64,000 nt of DNA from Anaerofustis stercorihominis DSM 17244 (GTDB lineage Bacteria > Bacillota > Clostridia > Eubacteriales > Anaerofustaceae), in contig NZ_DS560019.1 in the NCBI RefSeq assembly GCF_000154825.1, positions 1,158,501 to 1,222,500 on the forward strand, given 5' to 3'. The notes under the pieces are model-generated. The model made no database searches, was not told the DNA's origin, and saw only the letters and a list, made by a program, of their open reading frames with translations. Each line of letters starts with the position of its first letter. The first letter of the stretch is position 1. Made by a program: the position numbers and the translations under genes. Shown here one piece after another: positions 19,125 through 27,233 of this stretch.

Positions 19125-19895
19125 ATGAATAAAGTTGAAGAAAGACAAATGAAAATAATGGATATAATAAAGAAACATAAGCATATTACCATAAACGAAC
19201 TCGGAGAAATGCTTGGAGTGTCTCATCTTACCATAAGAAGGGATTTGAAAGTTTTGGAGGAGAGAGAGAATATCTCCATTGCTTACGGAGGGACTGTCTT
19301 CAGTAAAGAAGAATTTACTCATTTTTCCAAAAGGGAACTTGAAAATTTGGACTTTAAATCCGACATTGCCCTTAGGGCTATTGATCATGTGGAGGACAAT
19401 GATATTATTTATATAGGAGGAGGAAGTACATGTATAGAGTTTTCAAAAGTACTTCTTGCAAGCAAATACGATTATAATCTGAATATCGTGACGAGCTGTG
19501 TAAATGTGGCAAGGACGGTATCTAAAATGCCTTCGGTAAATGTTACATTGCTGGGAGGAAGTCTTATAAATGAGAATGAAAGTATGGTATCTCTCTTCTC
19601 TTTGGATATAATAAAGGAACTGAATTTTAATAAGGCATTTTTGGGATGTTTGGGGCTCACCGATAAAAAGGGAGCAATGTTTATAGATTTAACTTTAGCA
19701 AAACTAAAAAAGATAGTAGCCGTAAATTCTCAGGAAGTGATTTTAATGTGTGACTATAATAAAATCGGTAAACAGTCCATGGCAACTGGGCTTGAGATAG
19801 ATGATATCGATGTAATAATAACAAATAAAGAAGCTTGTGAGATAAAGGAACTTCGGGAAATAAAAAAACATGATGTAAAAATAGATTTGGTTTAA
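19125..19895 (+). CDS. DeoR-family transcriptional regulator of the PTS operon
   Basis: A sugar-phosphate-responsive repressor. The N-terminal helix-turn-helix is ITINELGEMLGVSHLTIRRD and the C-terminal DeoRC sensor domain includes YIGGGSTCIEF and TLLGGSLINE. The start is the ATG at 19125, with ACGGAG eight bases upstream, giving 256 aa; an in-frame ATG at 19086 would lie inside the operator-like repeat. It is followed by its own terminator and then, in the same direction, by the PTS operon. In E. coli the ula operon is likewise ruled by a DeoR protein (UlaR), so control of the next four genes is the natural inference. Confidence 0.88.
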   Translation: MNKVEERQMKIMDIIKKHKHITINELGEMLGVSHLTIRRDLKVLEERENISIAYGGTVFSKEEFTHFSKRELENLDFKSDIALRAIDHVEDNDIIYIGGGSTCIEFSKVLLASKYDYNLNIVTSCVNVARTVSKMPSVNVTLLGGSLINENESMVSLFSLDIIKELNFNKAFLGCLGLTDKKGAMFIDLTLAKLKKIVAVNSQEVILMCDYNKIGKQSMATGLEIDDIDVIITNKEACEIKELREIKKHDVKIDLV

Positions 19896-19904
19896 ACACA
19901 ATAC

Positions 19905-19936
19905 AATAACATATGCTGAGCATATGTTATTTTTTT
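19905..19936 (+). terminator. Intrinsic terminator after the DeoR gene
   Basis: AATAACATATGC pairs exactly with GCATATGTTATT around TGA, followed by seven T. Confidence 0.93.
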
Positions 19937-19987
19937 ATCATAATATTGTAATTATGATAAAATATTATCAAAAGTAATGAAAAACTA

Positions 19988-20016
19988 TTGACATAATAAT
20001 ACATGTATAATATAAT
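19988..20016 (+). promoter_or_regulatory. Promoter of the PTS-lactonase operon
   Basis: Perfect TTGACA (19988-19993), 17 bases, perfect TATAAT (20011-20016). Confidence 0.85.
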
Positions 20017-20041
20017 TTTTACAAAACAGGGAGGAAATACC

Positions 20042-20479
20042 ATGTTGATCGATTTTATACCTGAAAATTTTATCAAAGTTACCAAAAGTGTAAAAGATTT
20101 TAAAGAAGCCGTAAGAGAAGCCGGTGAAATATTACTGAGTAACGGGATAATAGAAGAAGTTTACATTGAAAAAATGATAGAAGTTGCCGAAACTCAAAAA
20201 TATATTGTCATTGCTCCTCATATTGCGATGCCGCATGCAAGGCCGGAGGACGGGGTAATAAAAAACGGGATGTCAATGCTCTATTTAAAAGAAGGGGTGG
20301 ATTTCGGACACAGTGAGCATGACCCTGTAAAGGTGGTTTTTGCTCTTGCCGGTAAGGATCACGACAGTCATTTGGGACTTTTGTCTAATTTATGCGAAGT
20401 ATTGGATGATGATGATTTTGTAAAAAGATTATTAAATATACAAAACAAGGAACAGATAATCAAACTTTTATCAAAATAA
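20042..20479 (+). CDS. PTS EIIA component, fructose/mannitol-ascorbate type
   Basis: Accepts phosphate from HPr and passes it to EIIB. About 145 aa, with the phosphorylated histidine in the family motif APHIAMPHARPEDG. The ATG at 20042 has AGGGAGG seven bases upstream and is preferred over the in-frame ATG at 20003, which overlaps the promoter. It lacks fused EIIB or PRD domains. First gene of a four-gene operon; its partners are of the Ula (ascorbate) class. Confidence 0.92.
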   Translation: MLIDFIPENFIKVTKSVKDFKEAVREAGEILLSNGIIEEVYIEKMIEVAETQKYIVIAPHIAMPHARPEDGVIKNGMSMLYLKEGVDFGHSEHDPVKVVFALAGKDHDSHLGLLSNLCEVLDDDDFVKRLLNIQNKEQIIKLLSK

Positions 20480-20498
20480 ATCAAAGGAGGTGTGAAAA

Positions 20499-20792
20499 AT
20501 GAAGTTGCCTATCAGGATTTTATGTGTTTGCCAAATGGGGCTTGGAAGTTCCGTCATGCTCAAACTAAATATTCAAAAAGCCGTTAAGGAACTTGGTATC
20601 GAAGCTACTGTTGACAGCTGTAATGCTTCTTTGGCAAAGGGGCTTATGGACAGTGTGGATTTGATAATAACAAATTCGGATGTGGCGCCTGTAGTAAGGG
20701 AATACGGGAAGCCTATCATCGAACTTGTTAATATGGTAAGCAAAAAAGAATTGGCTGAAAAGTTAGGAGAATATGTAAAAAATAATAATTAA
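20499..20792 (+). CDS. PTS EIIB component, ascorbate (Ula/Sga) type
   Basis: The cytoplasmic phosphocarrier of 97 aa that phosphorylates the incoming sugar. The P-loop-like active site is ILCVCQMGLGSSVMLKL, with C11 the likely phosphocysteine. It ends with a short charged tail. An AAGGAGG lies before the ATG. 20 bases separate it from the EIIA stop and from the EIIC start. Confidence 0.92.
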   Translation: MKLPIRILCVCQMGLGSSVMLKLNIQKAVKELGIEATVDSCNASLAKGLMDSVDLIITNSDVAPVVREYGKPIIELVNMVSKKELAEKLGEYVKNNN

Positions 20793-20812
20793 ATAAAATT
20801 AAGGGGTACAAT

Positions 20813-22078
20813 ATGGATTTATTAATCAAAGTTGTTACACAGTTTTTCGGAAACGGGACGATAGTTCTGGGGCTTGTCGCTCTTATAGGCTCTATCCTCC
20901 TAAAGAAAAAGGGAAGCGAAATACTGTTATCAACAATAAAATGTATGTTAGGATTTGCAATAATGGACGGAGGAAGTACTCTTCTTCTAAATGCAATGGG
21001 ACCTTTGAAGGAATGTATATTCCAAGGGCTCAACACTAAAGGTGTGCTTCAGCAGATGTGGCCTGCTTATGTTGCATGTTCCGAAAATTTTGCCGGAGAA
21101 ATAGCGATAGTTTTTCTTCTTTCAATGCTTGTAAACGGAGTTTTGGTTAGATTTACCAAAAACAAGGGATTTGCTCTAACGGTTCATCTTCAGTTGTTTG
21201 TTGCCGCAATGTTTGTAGCATTCCTACATGTAACGACTCTTCCTACATTATGGATAATCATCATATCCACGATAGGCAGCGGTGTTTATAACTGGATAGC
21301 TGTAGGCGTTTCTCATTATTATATGAAGAAGACGGATATGACAGATGAATTTGGTTTATTTGTTTTCTGTAACTGGGGTATGGCATTATCCGAACTTATA
21401 TCTAAAATAATCGGTAAAGGCAAAGATGCGGAAGATATAAACTTCCCGGAATCTTTGATGTGGCTAAAAGATACTTTTACCGCAATTACCATAACGATGT
21501 TCATAAATTATTTTATATTTGGCTTGATCGCAGGTGTTGATTTTGTGTCTAAGTTGGCAGGAGACCAATTCTGGTGGTTGTTCTTATTCTTACAGTCATT
21601 GTCATTCTCTGCGGGACTTGCCGTAATACTTTACGGAGTTAAGATGTTTATAGCTGAAATTATACCTGCATTTGTTGGTATAGCGGACGCGATATTACCT
21701 GATGCGGTAGTAGGTCTAGATTATCCTACAGCATTCCAATTCTCTCCTACAGCGGTTATGTTTGGATTTATAGCAAATTTGCTCGGTTCTCTATGTGCGA
21801 CTGTATTGATGGTAGTTGTGGGTATGCCTGTATTGGTAGTTCCGGGTATACAAGGGCAATTCTTCGAAGGAGCCATAGTGGGTGTGTTCGGAAATCGTAT
21901 AGGGGGACTTAGAGTAGCACTTGTTGCATCTTTCTTATATGGATTTATAACGCTGTTCTTGATTTCGTTCATTGCACCTTCAAGCGGTGTGCTTTTGGAA
22001 GCCGGAGCATTCTATGAAAGTGCTGAATTTGCGATACTTCCTTTAATTATTCAAAAAATCGTTATGCTGTTTGGTTAA
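20813..22078 (+). CDS. PTS EIIC permease, ascorbate (UlaA/SgaT) family
   Basis: The membrane channel of the PTS, 421 aa with about ten hydrophobic segments. It is slightly shorter than E. coli UlaA. Family features include the N-terminal VVTQFFGNGTIVLGLVALIG and MLGFAIMDGGSTLL, and the re-entrant-loop region VVGMPVLVVPGIQGQFFEGA. The phosphotriesterase-family gene follows 14 bases after the stop. The substrate is not proven: ascorbate or another aldonate or lactone-like acid sugar is suggested by family and context. Confidence 0.9.
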   Translation: MDLLIKVVTQFFGNGTIVLGLVALIGSILLKKKGSEILLSTIKCMLGFAIMDGGSTLLLNAMGPLKECIFQGLNTKGVLQQMWPAYVACSENFAGEIAIVFLLSMLVNGVLVRFTKNKGFALTVHLQLFVAAMFVAFLHVTTLPTLWIIIISTIGSGVYNWIAVGVSHYYMKKTDMTDEFGLFVFCNWGMALSELISKIIGKGKDAEDINFPESLMWLKDTFTAITITMFINYFIFGLIAGVDFVSKLAGDQFWWLFLFLQSLSFSAGLAVILYGVKMFIAEIIPAFVGIADAILPDAVVGLDYPTAFQFSPTAVMFGFIANLLGSLCATVLMVVVGMPVLVVPGIQGQFFEGAIVGVFGNRIGGLRVALVASFLYGFITLFLISFIAPSSGVLLEAGAFYESAEFAILPLIIQKIVMLFG

Positions 22079-22092
22079 GGAGAATAATTATT

Positions 22093-23004
22093 ATGAAATA
22101 TATCATGACAACCAGAGGTAAGATCGAAGACAGTGAATTGGGGTTTACCTATGAGCATGAACATCTATATACATACTTGGCTCAAAAAGACGGGGCTTTC
22201 GATTATGAGGTTACCAATCTCGATAATATGGAAAAAGATTTGAAGGATATCAAAGCGTGCGGATGTAACAGTATAGTTGACGCAAGTGCTATAGGTATGG
22301 GAAGGAACGCGGAATTTTTAAATGCTTTGTCAATCAGGACAGGAATGAATGTGATTTGCACAACAGGATTTTACAGAGATGAATATATCCCCGATGTGAT
22401 TAAAGATATGAGTGACAATAAAGTTTATGATTTGATAATGAATGAAATAAATAACGGTATAGGTTATACCGGGATAAGACCCGGAATGATAAAAATAGGC
22501 GTAAGCAAAGATATCGTCACGGATGAGGAGTTCAGGCTTGGAAAAATCATGTGTGCTGTTCAAAGAGAGACAAATTTACCTTTTTATGTCCATTTCACCG
22601 ATGGTACTTGTGCAGTTGAAACCGCAAAATATCTCATAGATAGCGGTGCGGTAAAAGAAAAACTTATTCTAGGTCATGTCGATGTTCCAAAAGACAGGTA
22701 TTATCTGGAAAAGTTATGCAGCTTTGGTGTTAATGTTTCCATGGATAAATTCGGAAGGGACTATAATAATCATGATAAAAACAAAGTGGATATAGTGAAG
22801 TATTTAATCGGCAAAGGCTATTTGAATCGGATACTAGTAGGCGGAGATATGGGAAATACAAAGTATCTTAGTAGTTACTCCGGTAAACCCGGTCTCGATT
22901 ATATAATAAAAGAACTTATCCCGTACATGATAAACATGGGTATAAACAAAGAAGATATTAAACAAATATTCGAGGGTAATCCGTCAAGGATATTTTCGGT
23001 GTAG
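22093..23004 (+). CDS. Phosphotriesterase-family lactonase
   Basis: An amidohydrolase TIM barrel of 303 aa. The binuclear metal site is complete by eye: H22 and H24 in YEHEHL, the bridging lysine K134 in GMIKIG, H167 in YVHFTD, H195 in LGHVD and D252 in GGDMGN. Family members near Ula-type PTS genes in mycoplasmas hydrolyse pentonic lactone-5-phosphates. Being last in this PTS operon, it most likely opens the phosphorylated lactone delivered by EIIABC. The downstream decarboxylase/epimerase genes of the classical ula pathway are not adjacent. Confidence 0.85.
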   Translation: MKYIMTTRGKIEDSELGFTYEHEHLYTYLAQKDGAFDYEVTNLDNMEKDLKDIKACGCNSIVDASAIGMGRNAEFLNALSIRTGMNVICTTGFYRDEYIPDVIKDMSDNKVYDLIMNEINNGIGYTGIRPGMIKIGVSKDIVTDEEFRLGKIMCAVQRETNLPFYVHFTDGTCAVETAKYLIDSGAVKEKLILGHVDVPKDRYYLEKLCSFGVNVSMDKFGRDYNNHDKNKVDIVKYLIGKGYLNRILVGGDMGNTKYLSSYSGKPGLDYIIKELIPYMINMGINKEDIKQIFEGNPSRIFSV

Positions 23005-23036
23005 GTTTTTCCCTCCTCCTTTAAATTAAAATTTTG

Positions 23037-23064
23037 AAAAGTGTACTTGAAAAAGTGCACTTTT
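23037..23064 (+). terminator. Intrinsic terminator of the PTS operon
   Basis: AAAAGTGTACTT pairs with AAGTGCACTTTT (one wobble) around GAAA. Confidence 0.85.
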
Positions 23065-23088
23065 GATATATTTAAATCCTTTTAAATA

Positions 23089-23117
23089 TTGACAATAAGA
23101 TATTTTAAACTTATAAT
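23089..23117 (+). promoter_or_regulatory. Promoter of the hisS-aspS T-box transcript
   Basis: Perfect TTGACA (23089-23094), 17 bases, perfect TATAAT (23112-23117). Confidence 0.88.
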
Positions 23118-23124
23118 AATACTA

Positions 23125-23340
23125 CTTGATTTAAAAGTAAGTAAGAGGAGTAGGTTTTACATCATACAAGGGATAAAATGCCGTGACTGGAAGCATTTTT
23201 TATGCTCTGTAACTCCGAATAACAACTTGCATGAATTACTTTTGAATTTAAATAAAGCGGGTATTATACCAATTAGGGTGGCACCGCGGGAAAATGAATT
23301 CTCGTCCCTGACATTTTTATTAATGTCGGGGACTTATTTT
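23125..23340 (+). promoter_or_regulatory. T-box riboswitch upstream of hisS-aspS, possible AAC (Asn) specifier
   Basis: The base stem is AAAAGTAA/TTACTTTT plus GTAAG/CTTGC, with AGTA on the 5' side. The T-box AGGGTGGCACCGCGGG is at 23275-23290, followed by a terminator hairpin GTCCCTGACAT/ATGTCGGGGAC (about 23304-23333) and TTATTTT. By analogy with the Trp T-box in this window, the specifier should follow GAA. The fitting triplet followed by A is AAC (23221-23223), an asparagine codon. No His or Asp codon occupies that site. The identity of the leader is sure, the specifier is not. Confidence 0.85.
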
Positions 23341-23359
23341 TATATAGAAAGGATAAAAA

Positions 23360-24634
23360 ATGGGAAATAAAATATTTGCTCCAAAAGGGACCAGAGATAT
23401 TCTTCCGAAGGAAGTAAAAGCCTGGGAAATGGTTGAAGGAAAAATCAAGGAAATATGTTCGGCTTTTAATTATAAACAAATAAGGGTGCCTGATTTTGAA
23501 CATTATGCACTGTTTGACAGAGGGGTAGGAGAGTCTACGGATATAGTAAGCAAGGAGATGTATACTCTTAATCACAGGGGAAGCGATGTGTTCGCACTAA
23601 AGCCTGAAGGTACAAGCTCCGTCATAAGAGCTTTCATCGAGCACGGTATGACAAGCGGTATCACACCGACGAAGCTTTATTACATCACTTCGTGTTTCAG
23701 AAGCGAAAGACCTCAAAAGGGCAGACAGCGTCAGTTCCACCAGTTCGGTATCGAAGCCATAGGGTCATATTCCGCAAGCATGGATGCGGAAGTTATCATG
23801 TTAGTAGATACACTGTTCAGCGAGCTTAAAATAAAAGGACTGGAGCTTAGGATAAACAGTGTCGGATGTCCTAAGTGCAGGAGTGACTATTACGAAAGAC
23901 TTAAAAATTTTGTGGAGCCGTTTAAAAATGAACTCTGTGAAGATTGTCAGGACAGGCTGAGTAAAAATCCTATGAGGATTTTAGACTGCAAAAACGAACA
24001 CTGCAAGACTTTACTTAAAGAAGCTCCTTTGATGGTGGATTATTTATGTGAAGACTGTAAGGAACATTTTGAAAGTGTTAAAGAATATTTAAATTCTGCA
24101 GGTATAGATTTCGTCGTGGATCCTAAAATAGTAAGAGGACTTGATTATTATACTCAAACAGCATTTGAATTCGTTTCTACGGATTTGGGTTCACAGGGGA
24201 CCGTATGCGGTGGCGGAAGGTATAACGGTTTAGTCAAAATGATAGGCGGGAGCGATACTCCGGGTGTTGGCTTCGGACTGGGACTTGAAAGACTTATGCT
24301 TATAATGGAAGAGCAGGGGCTTTTGAATGATATGGAAGAAGACGGTATAGATATATACTTGGCGCCTGTGGGAAAAGACGCTTTGAAGATAGCCTTCAAA
24401 TCTTTCAGAGAGCTTACCAAGAAGGGCATAAAGTCCGGCATAGACGTAATGGACAGAAGCCTCAAGGCTCAAATGAAATATGCAAATAAAGTAAATACGA
24501 AATATACTGCTATTTTGGGAGAAGATGAACTTAATAAAGGGGTTTATACTGTAAGGAATATGGGAACAAAAGAGCAGGAAGAAATAAAAATTGAAAATTT
24601 AACGGAATATATAAAAGGGAGTTTAGGAGAGTAA
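23360..24634 (+). CDS. hisS: Histidyl-tRNA synthetase
   Basis: A class II synthetase, 424 aa. Motif 1 region is FEHYALFDRGVGESTDIV; the motif 2 arginine is in TSCFRSERPQKGRQRQFHQF; the histidine-specific HisA motif is RGLDYYTQTAFE; motif 3 is GVGFGLGLERLMLI. A C-terminal anticodon-binding domain follows. AAAGGA precedes the ATG. It is the first gene after the T-box and is followed by aspS with a three-base gap, a common Firmicutes pair. A zinc-ribbon-like set of CxxC pairs occurs near residues 170-225 (CPKC, CEDC). Confidence 0.97.
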   Translation: MGNKIFAPKGTRDILPKEVKAWEMVEGKIKEICSAFNYKQIRVPDFEHYALFDRGVGESTDIVSKEMYTLNHRGSDVFALKPEGTSSVIRAFIEHGMTSGITPTKLYYITSCFRSERPQKGRQRQFHQFGIEAIGSYSASMDAEVIMLVDTLFSELKIKGLELRINSVGCPKCRSDYYERLKNFVEPFKNELCEDCQDRLSKNPMRILDCKNEHCKTLLKEAPLMVDYLCEDCKEHFESVKEYLNSAGIDFVVDPKIVRGLDYYTQTAFEFVSTDLGSQGTVCGGGRYNGLVKMIGGSDTPGVGFGLGLERLMLIMEEQGLLNDMEEDGIDIYLAPVGKDALKIAFKSFRELTKKGIKSGIDVMDRSLKAQMKYANKVNTKYTAILGEDELNKGVYTVRNMGTKEQEEIKIENLTEYIKGSLGE

Positions 24635-24636
24635 AT

Positions 24637-26427
24637 ATGAATAAAAGTAAAACAAGCTTCAGAACATGTATGTGTGCTGAAATCACAAAAGAAGATTTAG
24701 GAAAGAAAGTTACACTGTCGGGCTGGGTACAAAGAAGAAGAGACCTTGGCGGAGTTATTTTCATTCATTTGAGAGACAGAAGCGGTATCATGCAGCTTGT
24801 AGCCAACAGCGAACTTAATAAGGAAGTTTTCGAGACTGCGGAAAACATAAGAAACGAATATGTTTTGAAAGTAAGCGGTGAAGTGGTTCTTAGGGATGAA
24901 GAAAACTTCAATCCAAATATTGAAACGGGAGAACTTGAACTAAAGCTTGACACCATGGAAGTCTTGGACAGTGCAAACACTCCTCCTATATATATAGACG
25001 AAAGTGACAATGCAAACGAAGCGACAAGACTTGAATACAGATTTCTTGATTTAAGAAAAGATAAGATAAAGAACAACCTCATTACAAGAGCAAAGACTTG
25101 TTCGGTGGTAAGAAATTTCTTAGACAGCGAAGGTTTCCTTGAAATCGAAACACCGTTCTTAGGTAAACCGACCCCAGAAGGTGCAAGAGATTTCCTTGTA
25201 CCAAGCAGGATAAGAAAAGGCAAGTTCTTCGGACTTCCTCAGTCTCCTCAGCTATTTAAACAAATATTGATGGTTTCGGGAATGGACAGATATTATCAGA
25301 TAGTAAAATGTTTCAGAGATGAAGACTTGAGACAGGACAGACAGCCGGAGTTTACTCAAATAGACCTTGAAATGAGTTTTGTGGATGTAGACGATGTAAT
25401 TGACGTAAATGAAAGACTCGTTAAGAAAGTATTCAAAGAAATCATAGATTACGATATCGAAGCTCCTATTATGAGAATGGAATTTTCCGAAGCAATGGAC
25501 AGATTCGGTTCCGATAAGCCCGATACCAGATTTGGAATGGAACTTTTCGATTTGAGCGATTTGCTTAAAGACTGTAAATTCAATGTATTTGCGGGACCTA
25601 TCAAAAACGGCGGAAGCGTTAGAGCCATAAACGCGAAGGGCTTGGCTGATTTCTTCTCAAGAAGAGATATAGACGCTTTAGTGGATTATGTAAAAACTTA
25701 CGGAGCTAAGGGGCTTGCATGGATTGCGGTAAACGAAGACGGCTCTATAAAATCACAGATAACAAAATTCTTAAGCGAAGAAGAAACAAAGGGTATATTA
25801 GACAGAGCTAAAGCGGAAAACGGAGATATAGTATTCATCGTTGCGGATAAAAATAAAGTAGTTTACGATTCTCTGGGAAATCTAAGACTTCATATAGCTA
25901 AAAAAGCCGAAATCAAAATGGACGAAGGATTTAATTTCTTATGGGTAACAAACTTCCCTATGTTTGAATACGACGAAAATGAAAAGAGATATAAAGCTAT
26001 GCACCATCCTTTCACTGCTCCTATGGATGAAGACTTGGATAAATTGGAAAGCGAACCGGGCGAAGTCAGAGCTAAAGCATATGACCTAGTTGTAAACGGA
26101 GTTGAAATGGGAGGCGGAAGCATAAGGATACATTCCGGAGAAGTTCAGCAGAAAGTATTCAACGTACTTGGTTTCAGCGATGAAGAAGCGGAAAATAAAT
26201 TCGGTTTCTTGCTTAAGGCACTTAAATACGGAACTCCACCTCACGGCGGATTAGCATTTGGTTTAGACAGAATGATAATGCTTCTTGTAGATACAGAAAA
26301 TATCAGAGACGTAATAGCATTCCCTAAGACACAAAATCATACATGTCTTATGTCGGACGCTCCGAGTATCGTAAGCGAAGAACAGCTTGAAGAGCTTGGT
26401 ATCGAAGTGGTTGACGAGGAAGAGTAG
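24637..26427 (+). CDS. aspS: Aspartyl-tRNA synthetase, bacterial type
   Basis: A class II synthetase, 596 aa, with an N-terminal OB anticodon domain (GWVQRRRDLGGVIF), the catalytic core (FRDEDLRQDRQPEFTQ for motif 2; LAFGLDRMIMLL for motif 3) and the inserted GAD domain of bacterial AspRS. Whether it is discriminating (Asp only) or also charges tRNA-Asn cannot be settled by eye. The possible Asn specifier in the upstream T-box makes the question relevant. Tightly coupled to hisS and to the small ynzC gene. Confidence 0.97.
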   Translation: MNKSKTSFRTCMCAEITKEDLGKKVTLSGWVQRRRDLGGVIFIHLRDRSGIMQLVANSELNKEVFETAENIRNEYVLKVSGEVVLRDEENFNPNIETGELELKLDTMEVLDSANTPPIYIDESDNANEATRLEYRFLDLRKDKIKNNLITRAKTCSVVRNFLDSEGFLEIETPFLGKPTPEGARDFLVPSRIRKGKFFGLPQSPQLFKQILMVSGMDRYYQIVKCFRDEDLRQDRQPEFTQIDLEMSFVDVDDVIDVNERLVKKVFKEIIDYDIEAPIMRMEFSEAMDRFGSDKPDTRFGMELFDLSDLLKDCKFNVFAGPIKNGGSVRAINAKGLADFFSRRDIDALVDYVKTYGAKGLAWIAVNEDGSIKSQITKFLSEEETKGILDRAKAENGDIVFIVADKNKVVYDSLGNLRLHIAKKAEIKMDEGFNFLWVTNFPMFEYDENEKRYKAMHHPFTAPMDEDLDKLESEPGEVRAKAYDLVVNGVEMGGGSIRIHSGEVQQKVFNVLGFSDEEAENKFGFLLKALKYGTPPHGGLAFGLDRMIMLLVDTENIRDVIAFPKTQNHTCLMSDAPSIVSEEQLEELGIEVVDEEE

Positions 26428-26429
26428 GA

Positions 26430-26648
26430 ATGGACAAGAAGCAAATTGACAGGATAAACTTCCTTGCAAAAAAGAAAAAGACGGAAGGTCTTACAGAGGA
26501 AGAATCAAAGGAACAAAAAGAACTTTATAAAATTTATCTGGGTAACATCAGGAAAAATTTTAAAATTACCGTAGACAGTATCGTCGTAGAAAAAGAAGAC
26601 GGAAGCAAAGTTCCTCTAAAAGAATTTAATAAAAAGAAGAAAAATTAA
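26430..26648 (+). CDS. ynzC: DUF896 (YnzC) family protein
   Basis: A small, highly charged helical protein of 72 aa. The segment RINFLAKKKKTEGLTEEESKEQ, then YLGNIRKNFKITVDSI, is the DUF896/UPF0291 signature. In Bacillus the relative YnzC is part of the SOS-related yneA operon, but its biochemical role is not well defined. Here it closes the hisS-aspS operon, two bases after the aspS stop, and is followed by a terminator. Confidence 0.85.
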   Translation: MDKKQIDRINFLAKKKKTEGLTEEESKEQKELYKIYLGNIRKNFKITVDSIVVEKEDGSKVPLKEFNKKKKN

Positions 26649-26651
26649 ATT

Positions 26652-26676
26652 ACCGCGCTTATATGCGCGGTTTTTT
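26652..26676 (+). terminator. Intrinsic terminator of the hisS operon
   Basis: ACCGCGC pairs with GCGCGGT around TTATAT, followed by T. Confidence 0.9.
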
Positions 26677-26730
26677 AGAGTATGGAAAAATAAAAATTAA
26701 ATATATTAATTTTTAGGAGACGATAAAAAT

Positions 26731-27105
26731 TTATTTACGAAGATTGGCTCCGAAAATACCTCCTATGAGAGATACCAAAAGAAGCACCGGCATTTTTAAG
26801 AAAAATGCCATTATGCTGAATGTACCTTCGCTTATCAAAAGATTTATTAAAAGCAGGATAACTATAAATATAAGTCCGCTGAACAGACCGTAAAGATATC
26901 CCTTTGCGGTGGTCCTTCTTCCCGCATGTACGCTTGCGATGAACAGACTTAAATTGAGCAGGATATAAAGACCTCCCGACTGTATGCTTACGGGGAAGTC
27001 GAAGAAGTACATCAAAAGAGAAAAAATAAACACGCTTATGACCGCAAAGATACTTCCCAGTATGACAGCGCGAAGCAGGTTATTCATATTGTTACTATTC
27101 GTCAT
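26731..27105 (-). CDS. TIGR04086-family membrane protein
   Basis: A 124-aa protein with four hydrophobic segments in a regular pattern: AVILGSIFAVISVFIFSLLM, the YILLNLSLFIASVHAG region, YGLFSGLIFIVILLLINLLI and MPVLLLVSLIGGIFGANLRK. This matches the small TIGR04086/YrzE-type family often encoded near yajC-secDF or queuine genes in Firmicutes; its function is unknown. AAGGAA precedes the ATG. It is a lone minus-strand gene between two plus-strand operons. Confidence 0.78.
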   Translation of the reverse strand: MTNSNNMNNLLRAVILGSIFAVISVFIFSLLMYFFDFPVSIQSGGLYILLNLSLFIASVHAGRRTTAKGYLYGLFSGLIFIVILLLINLLISEGTFSIMAFFLKMPVLLLVSLIGGIFGANLRK

Positions 27106-27233
27106 GATAAAATTCCTTTCGTTATTTCTTATAATTTCTTATATTAAATATTTATTACTTTCTCACTCAATTCATTACAATTTTTATTATTATGTGTTAA
27201 AATCTATATATATTTTTTTAAGGAATGTAGATA

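Noticed and set aside
23089-23370. 93-aa frame upstream of hisS
   Set aside because: It runs through the promoter, T-box and terminator; the RNA structure explains the sequence.
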